Assembly (NCBI RefSeq): GCF_044465595.1
Contig: NZ_JBITLV010000004.1
Location: 310,001-374,000 of the forward strand
Direction of reading: 5' to 3'
DNA: 64,000 nt
Origin: Spongisporangium articulatum
GTDB lineage: Bacteria; Actinomycetota; Actinomycetes; Actinomycetales; Kineosporiaceae
How positions within the stretch are numbered: the first letter of the stretch is position 1; each line of letters opens with the position of its first letter. Under the pieces are notes generated by a model. The model did no database searches. It was not told the origin of the DNA and saw only the letters and a program-made list of their open reading frames with translations. The translations under genes were made by a program, and so were the position numbers. Below, piece after piece: positions 1 through 8,555 of the stretch.

Positions 1-225
1 GGGTAAAGACATGTTTCCCCCCGATGTGATTAATATGTCCGCACCGGGAAATGTAATGAGCGCGCATCCCGATCCGCAAGGCCTAGGCGCAGGAATTCCA
101 CGACTACTTTGGGTAATGGGAGTCGCTGTGTCTATGTATGGCGAGATCGCCCTGCCCCGGACGATTCTTGTCACTTGTGATGAGGGGAAGCCGGGCTCCG
201 GCATCGCTCGGCTTAGGCTCACCGC
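1..225. other. Upstream region of the DUF3445 gene, no gene seen
   Basis: About 225 bp, less GC-rich than the rest, with no ORF of convincing codon use. Its only readable signal is a TAGGCT hexamer at 214-219, six bases before the ATG at 226, which fits a -10 box for a leaderless transcript. I see no riboswitch or terminator. Confidence 0.4.
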
Positions 226-1071
226 ATGCCACTGCCCCCCGCCGTCCGCCGCGCCCTGCGCCTGGACGACGCCTGGTGGCCGCGGCCCGCGCTGAACGCC
301 GCGGGCGAGCACCGGCACACGGTCGGGGCCCGGCCGGTGGACGCCGGGAGCTGGCTCAGGCCCCGCCCCCACGACGAGGCGCTGGTCGAGTGGAAGGACC
401 GCCGCCTGGCTGAACTGGGGCCCCGGGCCTTCCGCGGCGGCCCGGACACCGTCGAGGCCGGGCGGGCCGTGCTCGACCTGCTGGGCCGGCGGCCCCACGA
501 CGTGAAGCACCCGCTCGACCTGGCCGCCCGCTACGTCGCCGAGGACCTGTGCCTGGTCGACGTCACTGGCCCGGAACCCGTGCTCGTGGCGGGCAGCGTC
601 GTGATGCCCAGCGGCTGGCTGATCGGCGACAAGGTGGGCCGCCCGATGCTCGCCGTGCACGAGCCGGTGCCGCAGTACGCCGAGCAGATCGGCACCGCCT
701 CGGATCAGCTGCTCCGCAAGCTCACCGCCGACCGCATCGTGGCCCGGGTGAACTGGACCATGCAGGCCGGGGACGCGTTGTTCCGCCCCCCGGGCGACCC
801 GCAACCGCCGGTGAGCGGGCCCGCCGAGGCGGCGGACGTCGTCCACCTGCGCGTCGAGTACCAGACCCTGCGCCGGGTGACCGACGCCCACGTGCTCTTC
901 ACCATCCGCACCGCGCTGGAGCCGCTGACCGCGCTCGCCGACCGGCCGGCGCTGCTGGCCACCACGCGGGACGCGCTCGCCAACCTCCCGCCCGACCAGC
1001 GCGTCTACAAGGGCATGCAGACCTTCGCCGAGCCCGCCCTGACCTGGCTCTGCGACGCTGCTCTACGGTGA
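226..1071 (+). CDS. DUF3445 family protein (heme-dependent oxidative N-demethylase-like)
   Basis: 281 residues. The family hallmark is the block RVEYQTLRRVTDAHVLFTIR near residues 205-225, preceded by the VVMPSGWLIGDKVGRP segment. DUF3445 proteins include heme-dependent oxidative N-demethylases that remove methyl groups from amines; the substrate here cannot be read from sequence. The N-terminus is charged with no signal peptide, so it is probably cytosolic. The start is chosen because TAGGCT lies six bases before the ATG, a leaderless arrangement. SURF1 follows 4 bp after the stop, so the two may be co-transcribed. Confidence 0.75.
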   Translation: MPLPPAVRRALRLDDAWWPRPALNAAGEHRHTVGARPVDAGSWLRPRPHDEALVEWKDRRLAELGPRAFRGGPDTVEAGRAVLDLLGRRPHDVKHPLDLAARYVAEDLCLVDVTGPEPVLVAGSVVMPSGWLIGDKVGRPMLAVHEPVPQYAEQIGTASDQLLRKLTADRIVARVNWTMQAGDALFRPPGDPQPPVSGPAEAADVVHLRVEYQTLRRVTDAHVLFTIRTALEPLTALADRPALLATTRDALANLPPDQRVYKGMQTFAEPALTWLCDAALR

Positions 1072-1075
1072 TCGG

Positions 1076-1846
1076 GTGCTCCGCACGGCCTTGAGACCCC
1101 GCTGGCTCGCGCTGCTCTTCGTGGTGCTGCTCGCCGCCAGCGGCATGGCCCTGCTCGGGACCTGGCAGCTCGACCGGGCCCGCGCGAACGGCTCGAGCGC
1201 CGCGTCCGAGACGGCCGCCGCCGAGGCCGCCCCGAAGCCGATCGGCGCCGTGATCAAGGCCCGCGAGACGTTCCCCAAGGACGCGGTCGGGGTGCGGGTC
1301 ACCGCCTCCGGGCACTGGGACGGCGCCCGCCGGCTGCTGGTGGCCGGACGCGAGCTGGGCGGGCGGTCGGGGTACTGGGTGCTGCTGCCGCTGGTGCTGG
1401 CCGACGGGAGCGCGGTTCCCGTGGTCCGCGGCTGGATCGCCTCGCCGGACGACCCGTCCGCGTCCACGGCCATCGACCAGGAGGTCACGGTCACCGGGTT
1501 GCTGCAGCCGTCCGAACCGGCGCAGGACCTCGCCCCCGGCCGGAGCGACGGGCTGCCCGACGGGCAGATCGCCTACGTGTCGATGCCCGACCTGCTGGGG
1601 CACTGGACGGCGAATCCGCTGGTCACCGGCTTCGTCGTCCAGCAATCTCAGGCGCCGGCGACCGGGGCGGCGCCCGCCGTCGTCCCGCCGCCCCCGCCCC
1701 ACCAGGGTTACGACTGGCGCAACCTGTCCTACGCCGTCCAGTGGTGGGTGTTCGCCGGCATCGGGCTGCTGTTCTGGTGGCGCCTGGTCCGCGACGACCA
1801 CCGGGGGCTTCTGCCCACAAGTCGGGCGGATACGGTGACGCCGTGA
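1076..1846 (+). CDS. SURF1 family cytochrome oxidase assembly protein
   Basis: 256 residues with the SURF1 layout: an N-terminal membrane helix (LALLFVVLLAASGMALLGTW, about residues 10-30) ending in the family motif GTWQLDR, a roughly 170-residue extracytoplasmic domain, and a C-terminal helix (VQWWVFAGIGLLFWWRLV). SURF1/Shy1 proteins assist heme a insertion into cytochrome c oxidase. The GTG start at 1076 lies 4 bp after the previous stop. The stop overlaps the start of the DUF3817 gene by 4 bp (GTGA), so translation is probably coupled. Confidence 0.88.
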   Translation: MLRTALRPRWLALLFVVLLAASGMALLGTWQLDRARANGSSAASETAAAEAAPKPIGAVIKARETFPKDAVGVRVTASGHWDGARRLLVAGRELGGRSGYWVLLPLVLADGSAVPVVRGWIASPDDPSASTAIDQEVTVTGLLQPSEPAQDLAPGRSDGLPDGQIAYVSMPDLLGHWTANPLVTGFVVQQSQAPATGAAPAVVPPPPPHQGYDWRNLSYAVQWWVFAGIGLLFWWRLVRDDHRGLLPTSRADTVTP

Positions 1847-2241
1847 AGCAGCTGCAGCCCGCTCTGACCCGCTACCGCGTGATGGCCTGGGCGACCGGCG
1901 TCCTGCTGCTCCTCCTGACCCTGCACGTCGTGCTCCAGGTCGTGCAGTTCGACGGGCCGTCGTTCTCGTGGGCCGGGGTCTTCGAGGAGCCGGGGCTGGA
2001 CGACGCGGTGCCCGGCGCGGGGCACGTGATCCCGATCCTGCACGGCTGGCTCTACCTGATCTACGTGGTGACCGCCGTCGACCTGTGGATGCGGACCCGG
2101 CTGCCGTTCGTGCGGACCCTGCTGGTCGTGATCGCGGGGACCGTCCCGGCCATGAGCTTCGTCGCCGAGCGGTGGGTCACCAAGCGCGTGCAGCCCATGA
2201 TCGACGCCGTGCAGCCGGTCGACGCGTCGGCCGCCCCCTAG
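1843..2241 (+). CDS. DUF3817 small integral membrane protein
   Basis: 132 residues. I chose the GTG at 1843 because it overlaps the SURF1 stop as GTGA; the frame stays open 34 codons further upstream but would lie inside SURF1. Three to four hydrophobic segments are visible (VMAWATGVLLLLLTLHVVLQ, HGWLYLIYVVTAVDLWM, LLVVIAGTVPAMSFVAERW). The GHVIPILHGWLYLIYV block with conserved HG is typical of DUF3817, an actinobacterial family often found beside guaA. The function is unknown. Confidence 0.82.
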   Translation: MKQLQPALTRYRVMAWATGVLLLLLTLHVVLQVVQFDGPSFSWAGVFEEPGLDDAVPGAGHVIPILHGWLYLIYVVTAVDLWMRTRLPFVRTLLVVIAGTVPAMSFVAERWVTKRVQPMIDAVQPVDASAAP

Positions 2242-2260
2242 CGCCAGTACGCTTTGCGGG

Positions 2261-3871
2261 GTGAGTGATGAGACGCCCGACCCCGCCGGTGAGCACCGCC
2301 CTGTCCTCGTCGTCGACTTCGGCGCCCAGTACGCCCAACTGATCGCCCGCCGGGTGCGCGAGGCGAACGTCTACTCCGAGATCGTCCCCTCGACCATGAG
2401 CGTCGAGCGGATCCAGGCCAAGAACCCGGCCGCGATCGTGCTGTCCGGCGGCCCGTCGAGCGTGTACGCCGACGGCGCCCCGCAGGTCGACCCGAAGCTG
2501 TTCGACCTCGGCGTCCCCGTGCTGGGCATCTGCTACGGCTTCCAGGCCATGGCCGTCGCGCTCGGCGGCGACGTCGCGAAGACCGGGCTGCGCGAGTACG
2601 GCGGCACCCGGGTCGACGTCGTCGGTGACGGCGGGCTCGCGTCGTCCACCCTCCTGCAGGGCACTCCGCAGGAGCAGTCGGTGTGGATGAGCCACGGCGA
2701 CGCCGTGCACGCCGCGCCCGCCGGCTTCACGGTCATCGCCGAGTCGTCCGGGTCGCCGGTCGCCGCGTTCGAGGACGACGAGCGCGCCTTTTACGGCGTG
2801 CAGTGGCACCCCGAGGTCAAGCACACGGCGTTCGGCCAGCAGGTGCTGACCAACTTCCTCTACCACGGCGCCAAGCTGCCTCCGGCCTGGACGATGGGCA
2901 ACGTCATCGAGGAGCAGGTCGCCAAGGTCCGCGAGCAGGTCGGTTCGGGCCGGGTGATCTGCGCGCTGTCCGGCGGGGTCGACTCCGCCGTGGCGGCGGC
3001 CCTCGTGCAGCGGGCCGTCGGCGACCAGCTGACGTGCGTGTTCGTCGACCACGGGCTGCTGCGGGCCGGTGAGGCCGAGCAGGTCGAGCGGGACTTCGTG
3101 GCCGCGACCGGCGTGAAGCTGAAGGTCGTCGACGCCGTCGACCGGTTCCTCGGCGCGCTCGAGGGGGTCAGCGACCCGGAGGAGAAGCGGAAGATCATCG
3201 GCCGCGAGTTCATCCGGGTCTTCGAGGCCGCGGCCCGCGAGGTCGTCGAGGAGGCGGCCGAGCACGGCGAGGGTGAGCCGGTGCGGTTCCTCGTCCAGGG
3301 CACGCTGTACCCCGACGTCGTCGAGTCCGGCGGCGGCGAGGGCGCGGCCAACATCAAGTCGCACCACAACGTGGGCGGTCTGCCCGACGACCTGCAGTTC
3401 GAACTCGTCGAGCCGCTGCGCACCCTGTTCAAGGACGAGGTGCGGGCCGTCGGCGCCGAACTGGGGCTGCCCGAGGAGATCGTCCAGCGCCAGCCGTTCC
3501 CGGGCCCGGGGTTGGGTATCCGCATCGTGGGCGCGGTCACGCAGGACCGGCTCGAGACGTTGCGGGCCGCCGACGCGATCGCGCGCGAGGAGCTGACCGC
3601 GGCCGGGCTGGACCGCGAGATCTGGCAGTGCCCGGTGGTGCTGCTGGCCGACGTCCGGTCCGTGGGTGTGCAGGGCGACGGGCGCACGTACGGCCACCCG
3701 ATCGTGCTGCGGCCCGTCTCGTCGGAGGACGCCATGACCGCCGACTGGACCCGGTTGCCCTACGACGTGCTGGCCCGGATCTCGACGCGGATCACCAACG
3801 AGGTGGCCGAGGTCAACCGCGTGGTCCTCGACGTGACGTCCAAGCCACCGGGCACCATCGAGTGGGAGTGA
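2261..3871 (+). CDS. guaA: GMP synthase (glutamine-hydrolysing)
   Basis: 536 residues, normal length. It converts XMP, ATP and glutamine to GMP. The class I glutamine amidotransferase domain has nucleophile Cys91 in GICYGFQA and His183/Glu185 in VQWHPEVKH. The ATP pyrophosphatase P-loop SGGVDS is at 237-242. The C-terminal dimerisation domain ends in the typical KPPGTIEWE. The GTG start follows a TACGCT hexamer (2248-2253) by seven bases, suggesting a leaderless mRNA separate from the DUF3817 operon. It ends before a 500-bp gene-poor stretch. Confidence 0.98.
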   Translation: MSDETPDPAGEHRPVLVVDFGAQYAQLIARRVREANVYSEIVPSTMSVERIQAKNPAAIVLSGGPSSVYADGAPQVDPKLFDLGVPVLGICYGFQAMAVALGGDVAKTGLREYGGTRVDVVGDGGLASSTLLQGTPQEQSVWMSHGDAVHAAPAGFTVIAESSGSPVAAFEDDERAFYGVQWHPEVKHTAFGQQVLTNFLYHGAKLPPAWTMGNVIEEQVAKVREQVGSGRVICALSGGVDSAVAAALVQRAVGDQLTCVFVDHGLLRAGEAEQVERDFVAATGVKLKVVDAVDRFLGALEGVSDPEEKRKIIGREFIRVFEAAAREVVEEAAEHGEGEPVRFLVQGTLYPDVVESGGGEGAANIKSHHNVGGLPDDLQFELVEPLRTLFKDEVRAVGAELGLPEEIVQRQPFPGPGLGIRIVGAVTQDRLETLRAADAIAREELTAAGLDREIWQCPVVLLADVRSVGVQGDGRTYGHPIVLRPVSSEDAMTADWTRLPYDVLARISTRITNEVAEVNRVVLDVTSKPPGTIEWE

Positions 3872-4381
3872 CGTCAGGGCTCACGACGGGTCGCCTGATT
3901 CTGATCGGTGATCTGCAGCCTGAAGGCAGCCAACGTGTCGTGATGGCAACCGAAGGCTCCGGCCAGCTCTTGATCTAGCTCTTCATTCGGCTCGGCAAGC
4001 GACGACTCACCGGGCTGAGTGCACCGGACGGCACGACGAGATTGGCCTTCACTGCAGAGACGCGGCATGAAGCTGCTGATACCTGCCGGTTCAGGACCGC
4101 GGCATTCCTGATGGCATGTGTGGTGGCAGCCAACGCGTCGTGAAAGCGAACGGAAGCTGCCACCACGCCTGTCATCAGTCGAGCCGGCCGCCAATTCGTG
4201 AAGGTCGTGACGATCGTCGAATGAAACGGACGGCCTGCGGCAACCTCATTCGACGCTCAGATGGAGCCAAACTGCTGCCCAGCGCCGTCAGGATCTGCCA
4301 GCGCCGGTCGACTCTCTCGTGAATCACGAGCCGAATCGAAGATCTGGTGCAGCGATACCGCTGGATCTTTCCGCTCCGTCC
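3872..4381. other. Gene-poor stretch with diverged repeats
   Basis: No ORF here has the codon use of the neighbours and base composition is visibly less GC-rich. It contains an imperfect direct repeat (3925-3960 and 4125-4161, sharing GGCAGCCAACG and GTCGTGA), a large imperfect inverted repeat (4110-4130 with 4156-4176, 18 of 21 pairs) and a bulged hairpin near 4340-4371 (AAGATC...GATCTT with a CAGCG/CGCTG stem) that could terminate the minus-strand gene ending at 4382. It may be decayed mobile or palindromic DNA. Confidence 0.5.
4110..4176. repeat. Imperfect inverted repeat
   Basis: The arms 4110-4130 and 4156-4176 match at 18 of 21 positions, and the inner ten (TGGTGGCAGC / GCTGCCACCA) are exact. 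The loop is 25 nt. There is no T-run, so a classical terminator is unlikely. Part of the left arm and loop recurs 200 bp upstream. Confidence 0.6.
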
Positions 4382-5269
4382 TCAGTTCGACGGCGGGTCG
4401 TCCGGCGGCTCGGCGGACGGGCGTGGATGGGAGAAGCCGCTGCTCAAGCCGCCCAGCGGCATCAGGGTGAACAGGCCACCCACCCGCTCGGGCGCCGGCG
4501 GCACCGGCGTCCCGGTCCGCGGCACCCGCGGCGCCGGCTCGGGCGGGACGCGGTCGGCGAACGACTCCGAGTCGTCCTCGGGTTCGTAGCCCAGCGCTCG
4601 CGCGCTCGAAAGGTCCCACCAGCCGCGGGTGTTCGCGGAGATGCCGTACGCGATCACGTGCCCGACGACCGGCCCGGTGAGCGCGGCCGCGACCAGGCGG
4701 GCGGCGTCCCCGGGGCTCAACCACGTCGACAGTTCGCGCACCGCGGTCGGTTCCGGCAGGCACGTGCCGATCCGCAACGACACGACCTCGAGCCCGAACC
4801 GGTCGGAGTAGAGCTGCCCGAGCGCCTCCACGGCGACCTTCGACATCCCGTAGAACGTGTCCGGGCGCACCGGCACGTCGACCGGCAACGAACCCGACTC
4901 GGGCCGGGCGCAGAAACCCACCGCGTGGTTGGAGCTGGCCAGGACCACCCGCCGGATGCCCCGCCGCAACGCCGCGTCGAGCACCGCCTGGGTGCCCTCG
5001 ACGTTCGCGCGCAGGATGTCGGGCAGCGGCGCCTCCCGCGCGATCCCCGCCAGGTGCACGACGGCCCCGCAGCCCACGGTCGCGGCGTCCAGGCCTTCGC
5101 CGTCCAGCACGTCGAGCTCCTGCACGGCCGCGTCACCGCCCGGGGCGACGTCCACGCACGTGACGTCCCACCCGGCGTCGGCCAACAGCGGCCGGATCAT
5201 CCGCCCGATCCGGCCCGCGGCCCCGGTGATCAGCACCGGCACCTCCTGGGAGCCGGGCAAGGTGGTCAC
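4382..5269 (-). CDS. NAD-dependent SDR, uronate dehydrogenase-like
   Basis: 295 residues. The Rossmann glycine motif GAAGRIG is at 16-22 and the catalytic Tyr140/Lys144 in YGMSK. The blocks SSNHAVGF, VSLRIGTCLPEP, LSTWLSPGD and GHVIAYGISANTRGWWD match the extended-SDR group containing uronate dehydrogenase, which oxidises glucuronate or galacturonate to the aldarolactone with NAD. The last ~50 residues form a Pro-rich tail absent from characterised enzymes. The GTG start is preceded by TATCGT seven bases upstream (leaderless). No sugar acid genes are nearby, so the substrate is inferred from motifs only. Confidence 0.78.
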   Translation of the reverse strand: MTTLPGSQEVPVLITGAAGRIGRMIRPLLADAGWDVTCVDVAPGGDAAVQELDVLDGEGLDAATVGCGAVVHLAGIAREAPLPDILRANVEGTQAVLDAALRRGIRRVVLASSNHAVGFCARPESGSLPVDVPVRPDTFYGMSKVAVEALGQLYSDRFGLEVVSLRIGTCLPEPTAVRELSTWLSPGDAARLVAAALTGPVVGHVIAYGISANTRGWWDLSSARALGYEPEDDSESFADRVPPEPAPRVPRTGTPVPPAPERVGGLFTLMPLGGLSSGFSHPRPSAEPPDDPPSN

Positions 5270-5370
5270 ACTCGCGACGATATCCGCGCCGTGCGCCTCG
5301 TGGGGGTGGTTCGTACCGGTGAGTAACGGTTGCTGTCGGTGAGCACGACGGGTCGGGGTAGCGTGAGCGG

Positions 5371-7428
5371 GTGACAGCGCCCCCCGAACCGACGGCCGCG
5401 CCGGTCGCCGGACGGGAGGTCACAGGAGCGGCCCAGCCCCCGTCGTCCCAGGCCAGAGCCACGGGACGACGCCCCGCGCTCGACGGCGTGCGCGCCCTCG
5501 CGGTGGCCTCGGTGGCCGTCTACCACTTCGGGGGCGGCGATTCCTCGTGGCTGCCGGGCGGGTTCCTCGGCGTCGACGTCTTCTTCGTGCTGTCGGGCTA
5601 CCTGATCACCAGCCTGCTGCTGGCCGAGCACGCCCGGACGGGCACGATCAGCCTGGCCGGGTTCTGGGCCCGCCGGGTGAAGCGGCTCGCGCCGGCGTTG
5701 ATGCTGATGCTCCTGGTCGTGTGCGGCTGGCTCTGGTGGGCCGGGTCGCCGGCCGACTGGCCCGACCGTCGGTACGACGTCTTCTGGACCCTCGGATACC
5801 TGGCCAACTGGCACCTGGCCGGCGCCGACTCGTACTTCGCGGCCTACGGCACCGCGTCGCCGCTGCGGCACACCTGGTCGCTCGCGGTCGAGGAACAGTT
5901 CTACTTCGTCTGGCCCGCGCTGACGCTGGGCCTGCTGTGGGCGGGCGGCCGGGTCGCGCGGGCCACCCGGGACTGGCCGGTGATGCTGACCGGACGGCGG
6001 ATGCTGGCCGGGGTGGCCCTGCTCGGCGCGCTCGCCTCGGCCGGCGCGATGGCCTGGCTGTACTCGCCGGACGACGCATCGCTGGCCTACTACTCGACCC
6101 GCGGCCGGGTGCAGGAACTGTTCGCGGGCGTGCTGCTGGCGATCGTGCTGGCGGCCCGGCCGCTGCGGCCCCGGCGGTGGGTGACGGGCGCCGCGACGGT
6201 GGGGCTCGTCGTCCTGGCGGGCGCGTTCCTGACCCTGCCCGACACCGCCCCGCTGTACTACCGGGGCGGTGCGCTGGGCGTCAGCGTCGCCGTCGCCCTG
6301 CTGATCGCCGGGTTGGAGCGGGAGCCCGAGGGGCGGCTCGCCCGGGCCTTCTCGTGGGGGCCGGCCGCCTGGCTGGGGCGGATCAGCTACGGCGTCTACC
6401 TGTGGCACTGGCCGGTCGTGGTGGCGGTGCCCCTGCAGGGGTCGTTCGGCGAGGAGGTCGCGCGGCAGGCGCTGCGGGTGGCGCTGACCGTCGGGTTGTC
6501 GGTGGCCAGCTACTACGGGCTCGAGCGGCCGGTGCAGCGCAGCGTCCGGCTGCGCGGGCGCCCGGGGCGGGTGCTGGCGGCGATGGTCGCCTCGATCGCC
6601 CTGGTCGTGGCCGTGGCGATCCCCGCGACCGCGCTACCCGGCACGATCGCGGCGCAGCTGACCACCCCCAGCGACCGGGGGTGCCCGGGGGAGACCGTCT
6701 CCCACCTGACCTACTGCGTGTGGCCCGACCAGTCGGTGGCCCCCACCGTGGCCGTGCTCGGCGACTCGACCGCCCGGGCACTGAGCCCCGGCCTCGACGC
6801 ATGGGCCTCGGCCAACGACGCCACCTGGATCGAGGCGGCCTGGAAACGCTGCACCGCCACGGGTCTGCTCGTGCGGGCCACCGTGCCGGTGGACGAACCG
6901 GCCAAGGTCTGCGCGGCTCAGGCGCGCGCCCGGATCACCTCGATGCTCAACCTGTATCACCCGGAAACCGTTCTGGTGGCCGAGTTCTGGCCGAACCACC
7001 AGCCGCTGATCGTGAACGGCCGGACGTTGATGCCGGGCACGGCCGAGCACGATGCGGCGCTGCGGGCCGGGTATACCGAGATCGTCGACGAGGTGGCGGC
7101 CCACGGCGGGCGCGTCGTGTTCCTGGAGCTGCCGCCGCCGGGGGACGGCATCGGCGCGCAGGTCGCCGCCGGCCGCCCCGCCGCCACCGCCCAACCGAAG
7201 GTCCCGGGCCGCTACGTCGACGACTACAACGCCGTGCTGCGCTCCGTGGCCGAGGCCCGCCCCGACGCCGCGTCGACGGTGTCGGTCACCGACGTGATCT
7301 GCCCCGGCGGGTCGTGTGCGGCCATCCGGGACGGGCTGCTGATCCGCGGTGACGGGGTGCACTACTCGGTCGGGTTCTCGAAGCAGTTGGTGCCGGTGTT
7401 GATGCGCCGCGCGGGCGTCGCGTCGTGA
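5371..7428 (+). CDS. Membrane acyltransferase (AT3) with C-terminal SGNH domain
   Basis: 685 residues. Residues ~30-400 are an acyltransferase-3 (OafA/YrhL-type) domain: it opens with RPALDGVRALAV and AVYHFG, has VDVFFVLSGYLIT, the GFWARRVKRL loop and about ten membrane helices. Residues ~430-685 are an extracytoplasmic SGNH-hydrolase-like domain with VAVLGDSTARAL and a C-terminal DGVHYS (Asp/His). Such fusions O-acylate cell-wall or surface polysaccharides. The GTG start follows TAGCGT (5359-5364) by six bases. The nitrilase gene overlaps its stop by 4 bp. Confidence 0.92.
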   Translation: MTAPPEPTAAPVAGREVTGAAQPPSSQARATGRRPALDGVRALAVASVAVYHFGGGDSSWLPGGFLGVDVFFVLSGYLITSLLLAEHARTGTISLAGFWARRVKRLAPALMLMLLVVCGWLWWAGSPADWPDRRYDVFWTLGYLANWHLAGADSYFAAYGTASPLRHTWSLAVEEQFYFVWPALTLGLLWAGGRVARATRDWPVMLTGRRMLAGVALLGALASAGAMAWLYSPDDASLAYYSTRGRVQELFAGVLLAIVLAARPLRPRRWVTGAATVGLVVLAGAFLTLPDTAPLYYRGGALGVSVAVALLIAGLEREPEGRLARAFSWGPAAWLGRISYGVYLWHWPVVVAVPLQGSFGEEVARQALRVALTVGLSVASYYGLERPVQRSVRLRGRPGRVLAAMVASIALVVAVAIPATALPGTIAAQLTTPSDRGCPGETVSHLTYCVWPDQSVAPTVAVLGDSTARALSPGLDAWASANDATWIEAAWKRCTATGLLVRATVPVDEPAKVCAAQARARITSMLNLYHPETVLVAEFWPNHQPLIVNGRTLMPGTAEHDAALRAGYTEIVDEVAAHGGRVVFLELPPPGDGIGAQVAAGRPAATAQPKVPGRYVDDYNAVLRSVAEARPDAASTVSVTDVICPGGSCAAIRDGLLIRGDGVHYSVGFSKQLVPVLMRRAGVAS

Positions 7429-8111
7429 GACTGGCCGTCGCACAACCGTCCTGCGTCGCTCTGGACGTGGTCGCCAACGTCGCCGCGCACGCCGCGCTGG
7501 TGACCGAGGCGCAGGCCCGGGTCGTGGTGTTCCCCGAGTTGTCGCTCACCGGGTACGAACTCGGGGCTGCGCCCGTGTCGCCGGACGACGCCCGCCTCGC
7601 CCCGCTGGTCGCGGCCTGCGGCCGCTCCGGTTCCGTCGCGCTGGTGGGGGCACCCGTGACCGAGGGCGGCGCCCGGTACATCGGGATGCTGGCCGTCGAC
7701 GGTTGCGGGGCGTCGGTGGTGTACCGGAAGGTGTACTGCGACGAGTCGGAGGCGTCGTTCACCGACGGACCCGGGCCGGTGGCCCTCGAGGTGGACGGGC
7801 GGCGGCTGGGCCTGGCCATCTGTCGCGACACCCGGTTCGGCGAACACCGTTCCCGCACGGCCGCTCTGGGGATCGACGCCTACGTGGCCGGCATCCTGAT
7901 GCACGTCGACGAGTCGCAGATGCAGGCCCGGCGCGGCGTGCAGATCGCCCGTGAGTTGCAGGTGCCGGTGGCGTTCGCCGGGTACGCAGCACCGACGGGG
8001 GAGGGGTACACCGACCCGGCCGGTCGCTCTGCGATCTGGGCCGGCGACGGGACCGTTCTGGCCCAGGCGGGTACGTCGGTCGGCGAGGCGGTCGTCGCCG
8101 AGCTGTTCTAA
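7425..8111 (+). CDS. Carbon-nitrogen hydrolase (nitrilase superfamily)
   Basis: 228 residues, short for the superfamily but complete for its catalytic core: Glu38 in VFPELSLTGYE, Lys102 in YRKVYCDE and Cys133 in GLAICRDTRF make the Glu-Lys-Cys triad. These enzymes cleave amides or nitriles of small molecules; the substrate is unknown. The GTGA overlap with the acyltransferase gene implies translational coupling. Its stop overlaps the convergent DUF2000 gene by 4 bp. Confidence 0.88.
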   Translation: MRLAVAQPSCVALDVVANVAAHAALVTEAQARVVVFPELSLTGYELGAAPVSPDDARLAPLVAACGRSGSVALVGAPVTEGGARYIGMLAVDGCGASVVYRKVYCDESEASFTDGPGPVALEVDGRRLGLAICRDTRFGEHRSRTAALGIDAYVAGILMHVDESQMQARRGVQIARELQVPVAFAGYAAPTGEGYTDPAGRSAIWAGDGTVLAQAGTSVGEAVVAELF

Positions 8112-8536
8112 GGGTGCAGGTGGGCGCCCTTCATCACCTTGTCGACGGCGTTCTTCGGGCCGTGCAGGGCGACGCCGACCAGGTCGAGTTCGGCGCCGGG
8201 TACGGCGGCGACCACCGCCCGGTTGGCGGCGTCGAACCCGGTGCCGAACATCTCGCGGGTGTAGACCGCCAGGGGTAGTTCGCGCTGCAGGGCGCGGGTT
8301 CTCGCGTTCGTGAGGTTCTCGGCGCTGCCCTCGAAGACGAGGACCGGACGGCCGAGCAGGCTGAGGTACTTCTGGCCGTCGGCGTCCGCGTAGGGCTGCC
8401 CCACGAGTTCCGGGTGGGCCGCGGTGATGCCGCTGACCAGGAAGGCCGTCACGTTGAGCCGTTGCCACGACTCGAGGTCGTCGCGGACCAGGACGGCGAT
8501 CTTGGTGTCGAAGGGCGGGGTCAAGGGGTCGTCCAC
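8108..8536 (-). CDS. DUF2000 family protein
   Basis: 142 residues. The features KIAVLVRDDLESWQRLNVTAFLVSG at the N-terminus, GRPVLVFEGSAENL, and LPLAVYTREMFGTG...NRAVVA towards the C-terminus match DUF2000, a small soluble family structurally related to peptidyl-tRNA hydrolase-type folds. The biochemical role is unknown. It lies 19 bp downstream of, and in the same direction as, the AraC regulator, so it is a probable regulatory target or operon partner. Confidence 0.8.
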   Translation of the reverse strand: MDDPLTPPFDTKIAVLVRDDLESWQRLNVTAFLVSGITAAHPELVGQPYADADGQKYLSLLGRPVLVFEGSAENLTNARTRALQRELPLAVYTREMFGTGFDAANRAVVAAVPGAELDLVGVALHGPKNAVDKVMKGAHLHP

Positions 8537-8555
8537 ACCCGCAGCCTGGGCCGCG

